DNA from: Pisolithus tinctorius
Lineage: Eukaryota > Basidiomycota > Agaricomycetes > Boletales > Pisolithaceae
Reading direction: 5' to 3'
DNA length: 64,000 nt
Assembly: GCA_024663395.1 (NCBI GenBank)
Contig: JANFAH010000008.1
Location: forward strand, 1,302,001-1,366,000
Shown here: in pieces, positions 36,488-47,200 of the stretch
How positions within the stretch are numbered: the stretch's first letter is position 1
Layout: the number at the start of each line of letters is the position of its first letter
The notes under the pieces: generated by a model
What the model saw: the letters and a program-made list of their open reading frames with translations, nothing else
The model's database searches: none
Told to the model about the DNA's origin: nothing
Translations under genes and position numbers: made by a program

Positions 36488-37699
36488 CTTTTTACAGTAA
36501 CGAGTGAGTGTCAAGGCTGGATCGACAATTACAGGTCATCACACGTACTGATTACGTCCGAAGTAACAGGGTGGTGTGCTTAATGCGTCCGGAAAAGAGC
36601 AAGCGAGGGGTTTGAGACAACTTGACCCTCGTTGCGGGTTGTAGGTCTTAATAAGAGGCCTAGATGTCGAGCATGAGGCCCAATCCTCATGTTATTCAAC
36701 CAACGCAAAGAAGCATCACGTCCGTGAGCGCTCATCAGGGACTTTTGGAAAGTATTGATGGCGAACTAGGTTCAGTTGGTCTACATATGCTCACCATGAG
36801 GCAACGAAGTCCTAGATTTGCTCTCCTGATGCGACTGTGTAAATATTTTTTTCAAGTCACCCTGCCATCTCGTGCCAACATAACAGGAGAAGGGCCAGAG
36901 AACTGAGCAATTATGTTCATTCTCTGAATAAACATCAGAGGCTTGTACAGACGTTGACTCTGACACCTTTTTCTTGCTGAGTGGCGCGGCATGATACAAA
37001 TTATGGTCCATATGCTACGAAAAGCCAGACCACCATGCCCTGTGATTAAGTGACGTTTGCCCATTTATGGTTTTCTGTAGTGAGCAGCACTTCTAGAGAA
37101 TCTCACTTCGCGCTCATGTCCCAAACCTTCTTTACTTGTGCACCCTTTTAGCTCTCAGGTTCAGTCAAACCATTGCTTCATCACTCCCGATCACGACGAG
37201 CATTCCCGCACAGGATTCTTGCTTCGTCCGGCATCCTCGCTCCTGCAGTGTGGGTGTTGCGTGCCGCACCCACTTGGCTGAACACAGCAAAATTGTTCAA
37301 GGGCACCTGATGGATGAGAACCGAGGTGGGACTTACGTCCCCTACACTCCGCTCCAGACGGAATGTGTTCTGTACTCAGAATGTCATTACTACAATGCCT
37401 GCCAACGAGACGATTCAAATTGAAGGAATGTCCAGACGCAGAAAAGAGCTACTGGCGCCCGTACACAAGAGTCGATATCAGGGAAGAGGATGATGGTTGG
37501 ACAAACGATACTGATGATACTATGTCAACACGTAATTATTTTCAAATGGTTCTTGGGTACGGCAGCCCGATTCAACATAACACTAACTACGAGGAAAATT
37601 TGTCTACTGTTACTGCAGTCGTCAGTTGTAGACTCGTTACTCTGAAGAGCGGGCTAATACCTTTTGCCTACAGTTCCTATCCTCATTCACGAGTTGGAC
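36488..37699. promoter_or_regulatory. Upstream region of HET unit 3
   Basis: The first 200 bp upstream of HET 3 carry the same GATCCAGCCTT-like and TTATTAAGACC-like blocks (read on the minus strand) as the other copies. A segment around 36780-36830 resembles 22270-22320 upstream of HET 1. From about 37361 the sequence resembles downstream flanks of units 1 and 3. No gene is supported. Confidence 0.4.
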
Positions 37700-40600
37700 T
37701 TAGTCAGAGGATGTCATCTCTGGTTGTTTGGACTGGTCACAGGTGCGCAGAGCGGCGGGATTACTCAGCCACTTGGCTTTCTCTGCAGCCCGTGCAGCAA
37801 GCCATAACCTCTGTTTTGACACTCCTGTACTTGCATCAAACATGATCCTGGGGAGATAGGTGTTCATGTACAGCGATTTATATCAACACTACGTGCCGAA
37901 TGACACTGCTTACCGCTTCAAGTGACCTAGATCATCATCATGGTCATCATACGGTGTTGTTTTCTTAATGATATCCGCGATTTCACGCAATCCTTGGCGG
38001 AAACGGTCACCACTATCCGGCGTCTTCGAATCTCTTTCCCTCCGAATGTAATTCACAACCTAAGTCGTCTCAAATAATATTCACAGGAATCAGAGAGTTG
38101 ACTTGCCTCTGCTAACAGCTGTTCTACTTCTGAAAGGATTCCACACCAAGAAAACCATAAGATCTATTGACAAACGAACAATCAGCATCGAGATGTTATG
38201 ACTGAAAGATGATGTCCTTACCATTCCTGTTACGTCCTCCTCCAGTGCCCGCTGTTCATCTTCGTCATCCGTTGCATCGAGTTTCGTTTGGAGCGCCTTT
38301 ATCTCTTGTAGCGTGACATGGATGTCTACCCGCCTGCGGAAGAGGTTTAAGAGGCCTACTGAACATTACAAGGCGTTCGCCTTACCTTGCACAACCAGCA
38401 TCATGGATACCATGTCTGAAACCAGGACAGAAATACCGTAGGAAAGAGACAAGTCGAGGTACAAAAAAATGCTCACGTCTCATCCTCCAACGCATCAAGG
38501 ATGGCAGTATAGATGTGCTCGAGTAACTTTCGGTGACTAGAATTAGCCTAGGCTACCTTTGATGTACTGTAATACTCACCCCGACGCCCAATGTTTGTGA
38601 CACGGACTTTACTTGACACCGTGCCTGTTGCCTCGCAACAAGATATCGACGAAAGTTAACCAGTGGACCGAAAGCTTTGCATTTCTCGAGTAAGGGAGGT
38701 GCTGCTATTTCAAAGCGTGGGTTCTGCGCTGCCCTGGATTTGAAAGAAGTCCACAATAGTGTCGTTGGGCGTGCCGACAGACTTCTTGAAGATGCAATGT
38801 TAGTATTCCGAATGAATGTGCTGCTATACTGTGACCGTGTGTCCGTCACTGAGCGGAGTTCTTTGAAGAATGTTATCTCGCCGATCTACAGTCTGAGTGA
38901 GAACGGGCTGAAGTACTGAGAGAATCAATAAATACACAATTGTTTAGGTGCTCCAAACCAAATATATCAGAGAGGAATTTGACTGCACCGCGAGTTATCC
39001 ATCTGCTCTGTTGTCATCATAAATGCGTCCTCGTGGGTTCATGGGCCCTAGCGGTTATCCAACTCACTGTGGATTCACGACCAGCTTCAGCTCCTGGAGG
39101 ACGATGCTAACCATGCAGTGAATCAGACAAAACCAGCACTCGGAACATGGTTTATTGGAATAGATACCAGGTTCGCTAAGATGTAAAAGTGTTTCCTATA
39201 TTCCGAAACATAAAATCAGCGATCCACATGACATAATCACCAATGGACCCACCGGATACTTCTGAACAGTTCCCTTCTCTGTGCACAGGGTGGTTCTCTT
39301 CGCCAGACGTGCGGGCTCGCAACGGTACACAATGGGACCACAAGACTAGGCTCTATGGAGCGATCGTCACTCTTGGACGCCGAATCTAATGCCCAAGATC
39401 GAAACAAAAGCAAAACTACATCCTTAAGGAATACTCACCGCTTTCCGAATCTCCCCGTCTCTTCTCTCCATCGCCTCTGCGAAGATCCGAACATTGTATA
39501 ATTGTTGTCACTAGATGTCTGCCTGAAAGACGTGTGGACAAAGCTTTCAGCAGCAATACGAACTGTTGATTGTTCGGAAGGGAGAAACCGTTCGGTGAGT
39601 GAAGTGTTAGGTATTCCCCCTGGAGGCGAAACTCCACTGCAGAACCATGCTGACCCTGCTCGCGATCCGATACGTTCGCACCACCGGACACGTGGGAGAC
39701 TACTGAGCGGTAAGCTGGATCCGCAGGATCGATGCCAAGTGTGCGCATATTCTCGAATATGTTGCCGTCAGGTTTGAAATTGCCGTTGGAATAGTCGCCA
39801 TAGTCGCCCAGCTGTTTATATTGGGCTCAGTGCAAGCGTGAGCACCTGTATTACAACTTACTGCAATCTTATGATCAGAACACTCGTAAAGCCAAACGTT
39901 CTTCCCATCTAGCTTCAACCCGCGAACATTGTGAACTGTCTTCATAAACCCCAGCATATCGAGACCATCTCGATCATCCTATGATTGTGTGAACAGTCAC
40001 GTCTGCATACAAAAATAGATAAGAGAGTACTAACAGACGCAGTCGTGCATTCGCGTGGCCCAATACAACAACCAGGGCATTGCCCGACGTCAACCATCAC
40101 GTTGGTGTGCACGTTCCCAGTGTACCAGACGACCCGAGCATCCCAAATTGATTCCGGAAGGTGAGCGCACTTGACTCCGCTGTCAGAGCGCTGTTCAATG
40201 GGGGCAACCCAGAGCGTATCATACACTTTCTTGCAGAAGTCTGTCCACGGGACCTCACCATTTGCGGGCTTTTCACAGGCAACATACACCAGCGGTCTAC
40301 CGAGGTAGTGTCCAAGTCCAACTGCAAAGCGAGATCTGGCATCGTCGTTGGCATAGACTATGACAACGAAATCACTTGTGAGGGATGAGAATGTGAAAGT
40401 ATCGCCTGTGAAGTCGTGCGGGAAGACACCGCGACGGGTGAAACCGTGGTATAAGGCATGCGTATCGTCGACTTTGAAATGATGACACTCCTCGAAATCT
40501 GGAACCGAGGAAGCGAGATAGAGAGTCCTGAGCTCTGAACGCGAGTGCCGAAAGCGTCTAGCAGCGGCAATCCTGTAGGAGCTAAGCTCGAGGGATTTCA

Positions 40601-41759
40601 AGTCGATGGTGATCAAGTTTCCATAGTAGTCTCGACAGGCCAATATCGCTCTGAAAACCGACTCAGAGTCGCGATGGGGTATGACGGGTAAGCAAGTTTG
40701 AATGCCAACATTGGTGACAAGGAATATGGAAAGCTGTTGGCGAAAGGCACGGTGGCGTGACCTCAGACATGCGAGGTTGCTGCCAAAGTCGGGCATCCTG
40801 GTAATGCCAAGTCGGTTTCGACGAGTATATTTCATCAGTTCGTCGACAAGCTCGTCGGATTCCACCTTTTCAATGTCGTGGCAACCACGAAAATAACCCG
40901 GGTCACCTGCGAGGACACTGCCAACCCAGCCAAACTGTCCCTTGGGATTCCATGCGAATATGCTTTGGTCGCCGGACGCCCGGATAATTTCCAACTGCAA
41001 CCGATGGAATGCTTTTGCGCCCTCCCCGTACAATATCGGCATATTTACGCCAAACAGTCCCAGCAGGGAATATGCCCGGTCTTCTACTCGCATTGTCTTC
41101 CGATCCGCTGCCCAGGACATGATTCCAGCAACGCAGACACGCCTTGGAATCCGGCCATCCTTCAAAACATCGATAGGAATTCGAGTGATTTTCTCCAACG
41201 TGTCTGCGAGGTCTTGCTTGGAACCAATGAAAACCCAGTCCTTGTTGAAGAATTCGACTTGTTTCGGAGCGATGAGTTCTTGGAGAGTCCAGCCCCGCGA
41301 GAACCACTCTGGCCAACCGTTGGCTTTGGTAAACTTGCTCAAGTCTCGTTCGTTGGGAAAGAAGGCGCCGCCGACATCGTTGAGGTACACATAGCATTTC
41401 TGCGATTTATGGTACCACCGATACATGGAATTGATGGCTTCTGACAGTTCAGAGCTGCTGCGTTTGTCGATGCAACACGTATCGATCCAAATCCACCTGT
41501 AGCCGTCCTGCAGGGCCTGTTTGCAACTTTTGATGATCTTCTCGTAGCCAACACGCTGCCTGACTTCGTTCTTGCAGCGCTCGCCCATCTCCATGAACCT
41601 AGTCATTTCATCATAGTTGACCTCCTCTCCCCAACGATGCGACAGTATCACATATTTTTCAGACCTGTCATCAAGTTCCCTGAAGACTTGAGTGCGGGAT
41701 CCAACTCCTTGGATGCCCTTTTCCATGTCAAGAACAGCTTTTACATCTAAGAGCCGCAT
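37700..41759 (-). CDS. HET-domain protein 4 (tandem copy)
   Basis: The HET exon (41759-39942) gives about 605 residues: ILSHRWGEEVNYDEM, WIWIDTCCIDKRSSSEL, RGWTLQELIAPKQVEFF, MSWAADRKTMRVEDRAYSLL and a cysteine-rich end GQCPGCCIGPRECTTASV. Later exons match the other copies: NVRGLKLDGKNVWLYE (39935-39890), IDPADPAYRSVVSHVSGG (39735-39680), ENHPVHREGNCSEVSG (39300-39255, no stop), WNPFKSRAAQNPRFEI with SQTLGVGVSITV (38750-38555), and an end with IMFDASTGVSKQRLWLAARA, stop at 37700. It looks intact. It is most like copy 3, sharing GHYLGRPLVYVACEKP where copies 1 and 2 have GFYLGQG. The LINE insertion begins 458 bp upstream of the start and may alter its promoter. Confidence 0.75.
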
Positions 41760-42204
41760 CTTTCTACTGGGTGAGTGGAACCTTCAAGGTTGGATCGGCA
41801 GTTATAGGTCATCACAACTCACTGCCTAGGTATTCGCGGCCACAGTAGTCCAGGGAGGAAAAGAATGATGGGCGACAACCTGACCCTCCTGGGTCTTAAT
41901 TAAGCTGCACGTGTTGGGCATGAGGCCGTGAAGCTCAGCCTTGATGCAGACGTTTCAGCGGCAAGGTAGAAGGCGTGTTCGATTCTTGAGGCGCCAGGAC
42001 ACGGCTGAGCTGAGGCTCAACGGTGAAGCGACCAGCATGGTGAAGGAATCCTCACTTGTGCTTGTCATGGAGGACGATATGATTAGAAATACAGACTCGA
42101 CAAATTTGCTTGTTTTCGGCCAAACGGATCCTTAGGTAGAAAGCCACAAACAGCGTTCCTGGCTGCATGGCCAACACGAGGCAATCATGATATATTGTAC
42201 TTAA
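41760..42204. promoter_or_regulatory. Upstream region of HET unit 4, cut by LINE
   Basis: The conserved GATCCAACCTT-like block and a TTAATTAAGACCC box (read on the minus strand, near 41795 and 41900) are kept. The LINE is inserted further out, so the proximal promoter survives. A short plus-strand frame at 41941-42135 is not supported as a gene. Confidence 0.45.
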
Positions 42205-42217
42205 GTTGACAGCGCGA
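42205..42217 (+). repeat. Left target-site duplication of LINE
   Basis: The 13 bases GTTGACAGCGCGA are repeated exactly at 48811-48823 after the poly(A) tail. Confidence 0.9.
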
Positions 42218-42414
42218 CGCTTCTTGACTCCGCTCCACGTGGCACCCCGACTAGGACCCCGAAATCCTAGCAGTACCAGCGGGAAAAGCAGAGCCCGTCG
42301 CAAGCAAAAGCGACGTATAGCAGCGTCTATTAGACCCCAGCCACAAGACTTAAGCATACACCTGCTCCACCTCGAAAACACCACCCAGTGAGTCCTCACT
42401 ACACCCGCTGACCT

Positions 42415-44265
42415 ATGACCTCGACAGGACGCATGTCCTCGAGGTCGAGCTCCCACGCCACATCAGGACCCCCGCCAGTACCTCGAGTGCCAGGCTCCAC
42501 ACAGCCCAGCAAGAACACGAGAAGCAGTGGATTCGCCCTCGAGGACATCATCGACGACCCAGATGCAGAAGTCAAGGACGCAGAAACAGCTAAGTACTAC
42601 CTGGACCAGTTCTACACCATCCAGGGCGAGCCAGCGACACCTGAACACATCTCCCACGCCCTCTTTTGTATATCGCAGGCCAAAGGGGTATCTAACACCC
42701 TACGTTCGGCCATACGAGCCACCGCATACCTAGTCAGGGAACTAGCGACATCAGCCATAGCCGACTCAGTCGCCAAGGAAGTATCCAGCAAGATAGAATC
42801 CTCGGTCGTAGTGGCAATCACCCCGCAGGTAGCAAAGATCTGGTCGGCAGCCGACAACCTGGAGAAAACAGGCAAGAATCTTGAAACACTGGGTGAGGAC
42901 CTCGCCAAGAAGTTCGACACAGTCAACAACGCCCCCGACAACACGAACCTCAGGCATCTAGAAGATCAAGTGCAAGACCTGGCCATCAACATGGACACGC
43001 TGAGAACAACGATAGAAGAAATAAAAGACCACATCAAGACCCAATCTCCCCCTGCCCCTCGCCACTCACCATACAGGGACGCCCTCATAGCGACAACAGT
43101 CAACCCGAACCATATCCCGCTCGGAAAACGCTTTACGTCGGAACACGCTAAGGCTCACTCCGCCATTAAAGAAAGGCAGTTACTGATAGACCCCGACAGC
43201 GATCACCCCGTACTCAACAGCGCCGCCACGAGGGAAAACATTATCGACGCAGTCAAACAAGCACTAGACGCGACAGACCGAGTCGACGGACCGGAAATCC
43301 AGCTGAAATCTATCACCCGCCTACGCAACAACGGTATTCTCCTCGAGCTCAACAGCCAAGAAGCCGTGAAATGGATAAAAGAGACCGAAATCAAAGAGAC
43401 GTTCCTGGCAAACCTGGGCGGCACGGTCAGGATCAAAGACAGACACTACAACCTGGTAATCCCGTTCCTACCCGTATCCACTGATATAGAAAACCCAGAC
43501 ACCCTTCGAAACATGGAAAACGAAAACAACATCCCGCCCGGTTCGATTACCCAGATCAAATGGATCAAAGACCCATCCAAACGCGCCCCCAACCAACAAG
43601 TAGCCCACGCCCTAGCATCTCTCGCTTCCCCGGAAGCAGCTAACCAACTTCTGAGACACGGTCTATACTGGGGTCTAGACAGATTACGACCACACAAAGA
43701 CAAGAAGGAACCGGTACGATGCTTGAAATGCCAGCTCATAGGACACCTCGCGAGAGACTGCGCCCAAGCGACGGACACCTGCGGTACCTGCGCCCAACCC
43801 CATCGAACTCCAGAATGCAACTCTACCACCCGTCACTGCGTAAACTGCAAGGACGACACGCACGCCAGCACGGACAGAACCTGTCCGGAGTTCATCAGAA
43901 AACGTAACGCCATGGACGATCGTACACCCGAAAACAGAATGCCCTACTTCCCCACAGCAGAAGAATGGACTCAAGTCGAGCTACCCCCGCGCCCGTCAGA
44001 CCCCATAGTACCCACCATCCCTCCAACGACCCAACCAGCAACTCGAAATCAGCTAAGACAAATGACGCTAGGAGAAGCAATAAACTTCCAAACCATTGCA
44101 CCAAGACGCGGCCAACATAACAGAATCCGTGGAGGGAGAGGAGGTCCAACACCACGCCCTTACACCACACACGACATCTCCCCCACCACTACCCTGACAA
44201 CAATCACAGCGAACACCCCGCCAGCAGACCCATCCCCCCCCCATCAGTCCCCTAATGAGGCCTGA
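42415..44265 (+). CDS. LINE ORF1, gag-like RNA-binding protein with zinc knuckles
   Basis: The 616-residue protein starts at the ATG at 42415 (MTSTGRMSSRSSS). The first 50 residues are Ser/Pro-rich. Residues about 130-200 look like a coiled coil (KTGKNLETLGEDLAKKFDT, then HLEDQVQDLAINMDTL). A folded RRM-like or gag core probably spans 260-430. Three cysteine motifs follow from about residue 436: CLKCQLIGHLARDC, CGTCAQPHRTPEC and CVNCKDDTHASTDRTC, as in gag proteins of I-superfamily LINEs. It should bind the element RNA into a ribonucleoprotein for target-primed reverse transcription. The last codons overlap ORF2 by 11 nt. Confidence 0.92.
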   Translation: MTSTGRMSSRSSSHATSGPPPVPRVPGSTQPSKNTRSSGFALEDIIDDPDAEVKDAETAKYYLDQFYTIQGEPATPEHISHALFCISQAKGVSNTLRSAIRATAYLVRELATSAIADSVAKEVSSKIESSVVVAITPQVAKIWSAADNLEKTGKNLETLGEDLAKKFDTVNNAPDNTNLRHLEDQVQDLAINMDTLRTTIEEIKDHIKTQSPPAPRHSPYRDALIATTVNPNHIPLGKRFTSEHAKAHSAIKERQLLIDPDSDHPVLNSAATRENIIDAVKQALDATDRVDGPEIQLKSITRLRNNGILLELNSQEAVKWIKETEIKETFLANLGGTVRIKDRHYNLVIPFLPVSTDIENPDTLRNMENENNIPPGSITQIKWIKDPSKRAPNQQVAHALASLASPEAANQLLRHGLYWGLDRLRPHKDKKEPVRCLKCQLIGHLARDCAQATDTCGTCAQPHRTPECNSTTRHCVNCKDDTHASTDRTCPEFIRKRNAMDDRTPENRMPYFPTAEEWTQVELPPRPSDPIVPTIPPTTQPATRNQLRQMTLGEAINFQTIAPRRGQHNRIRGGRGGPTPRPYTTHDISPTTTLTTITANTPPADPSPPHQSPNEA

Positions 44266-47200
44266 AAACCCCTCCCGAGACAACACGCTACCCAAACTAC
44301 GCATCTGGCAACAAAACCTAAACACCTCTCACATCGCACTTCACTCGCTAATAAACAGCAAAATCGCCGAAGACTGGGACATACTCGCGCTACAAGAACC
44401 CCCAATAGATCAACTCGGCAACACAAGAGCCAACACCCGGTGGAGGGTAGTATACCCAACCACAAAACTGGCGCAAGGAGCCAAGCCAAGAGCGGTAACT
44501 TTCATCAACTCGAGAATTAGTACTAACTCATGGGAACAGGTCCCATTCCCATCAGCGGACGTGGTAGTAACACGCGTCAGGACCGCAAAGGGAACATACA
44601 CACTGTTCAACATCTACAACGATTGCAAGCACGACCGAACAATAGGGGAACTAAACGTCTTCCTAGCCGCGAACATCAGAAACATACGTCCAACGGAAAG
44701 GGACCAAATGATATGGTTAGGAGACTTTAACAGACACCACCCCCTGTGGGACGAAGAACGAAACCACCATCTTTTCACCCCAACAGCCCTCGCCTCAGCA
44801 CAAAAACTCCTAGAATTAGTAGCGGACTACGGACTAGTACAAGTTCTACCCAAAGGAACACCCACGCTTCAGTCCTCCTCCACGGGAAACTGGACAAGAC
44901 CGGACAACGTGTTCTGCACAGAAGCAGCGTTAGAAGACGTGGTGGAATGCGACGCCAGCCCAGAAAACCGTGGTCCCAATACTGACCACGTCCCGATTCT
45001 AACCAGTCTAGAAACAGCCCTCACACCATCCACGTCCCCCCCGTCCTTCAACTACCGTGAAGTGGATTGGAAGAAGTTCAACAGCACCCTACAAACGGAG
45101 CTCAGGGCAATCGGGCCACCAACGACGATCGCCAACGAACAAGACTTCCAAAACAAAGCACGAGGGGTCGAAATGGCCCTACGTAGAACGCTGGAGAAGG
45201 AAGTCCCCAAAACGAAACCCCACCCACACAACAAACGCTGGTGGACAAAAGAACTCACAACACTCCGCAACGAATTAAAAACGCTAAGTAAAGCTTCCTT
45301 CACGTTCCGGGCAATCCGTGATCACCCGTGCCACAGTCTACGCAAAAGCAAAGCGAAGATCTACGAGAAGGCCATACAAGACGCCAAAAAGACCCACTGG
45401 CGGGACTGGCTCGAAGAAGCGAACAACGAAGATCTGTGGATAGCAAACGGCTACATCTCCAGGCCCTACGGAGACGGCAGCAAGACTAGGATACCAACGC
45501 TCAAAGGAACGAACGATGAAGGCGAGGAAACCGTGCTTAGCTCAAACGAAGACAAAAGCAAAGCCTTCGCGCGGGCGCTCTTCCCTCCCCCCCCGCCCCG
45601 GTCGTCAGTACCCCATGCCTACGACTACCCGGACCCAGCAGCACGCTGGTCCCAAATCACGAAAGACCAACTTATGCGCACGATCAAAGGCCTCAGTCCT
45701 TACAAGGCCCCGGGACCCGACGGAGTAGCCAACATCGTCTTCCAAAGATCCCCCATTCTCTCCGACTATCTCCTGCCCCTCTTCAACGCAGTCTTCACGC
45801 TCAAAACCTACTACGACCCATGGAGAGAGTCAATAACGGTTATACTCCGAAAGCCAGGTAAACCGGACTACACGACCCCTAAAGCCTACCGCCCAATAGC
45901 GCTACTCAACACCACGGCGAAGCTACTCTCGGCAGTAGTGGCCGACCGCACATCATACATACTGGAAAAACACCAACTACTCCCAGCAGCGCACTTCGGA
46001 GGAAGGCCAGGACGATCGACAGAAGACTCCCTATTATTGCTCGAAACCACCATCCGACACGCTTGGAGGCAAAAACAAGTGGTATCGGCTCTGTTCTTGG
46101 ACATTGAAGGAGCGTTCCCAAACGCGGTCACAGACCGACTTCTACACAACATGAAGAAACGAAGGCTCCCGCCGGAAATAGTACACTACACGGAACGCCT
46201 GCTATCAAACAGGAAAACCAAGATACGATTCGATGACTACGAATCCGACTGGTTCCCCATCCGAAACGGAATAGGGCAAGGCGACCCTCTATCAATGATA
46301 CTCTACGTCATATACAGCTCGGATTTGGCTGATACAGCGAAAGGTAAAAAAGAGCTAACACTAGCATTTGTAGACGACACGGCTTTCATAGCCATAGGAA
46401 AAACCTTCGCAGACACCCATGCCACGCTAGTCGATATGATGGAGAGAGAAGGAGGTGGATACGACTGGTCCAACAAACACAACTCACGCTTCGAAACAAG
46501 CAAATTCGCCCTAATGGACTTCACACTTAGCAGGACAAAAAACAGGCCACCGCTCACGCTAAGAGACTCTACCATAACACCGACCGCTAACCATAAGTTT
46601 CTAGGAGTAATACTTGATCAGGAACTAAGGTGGAAAACTCATGCCGCCCAGGCAATAGCGAAGGGGATGAAGCAAGCCCTCCTCCTGAGAAGATTATCCG
46701 CGACGTCATGGGGTATCCCCTTGAAACTGATGCGACAACTGTACCAATCGGTGGTGGTCCCAAAGGTGATGTACGCAGCGTCGGTGTGGCTCCAGCCAAC
46801 CTACACCGGGGACCACTCGTCCAAGACAAGAGGCTCAAAAGGCGTCGCAAAACGCATCCTAACGATCCAGAGAACAGCGGCCCTGGCAGCGACCGGGGCT
46901 CTAAAAACCACCCCCACTGACGCACTTCTAGCACACGCAGACATCCTGCCGGCACCCCTCCTCATACAGCACACGCTTTACAGAGCCACACTACGTCTAT
47001 CATCGTTACCAGAAACACACCCATTGCACTCACATGTCAACAGGATAGCCAGAACAAATGTCAAAAGGCACCGAGCAGCCCTCCACCGACTAATCCACGA
47101 CCTGAACGTCTCCCCGAAAGAAATCGAAACTATCAACCCTTGCCCAATACCGCCCAGCGCCCTTCCCTCGCATACAACCGTAATAGCCACAAGTAAAAAG

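Noticed and set aside
20197..41444. Plus-strand frames opposite the HET exons (for example 34859-35512 and 40878-41444)
   Set aside because: They recur opposite every HET copy and simply mirror the conserved coding strand; no start context or domain supports them.
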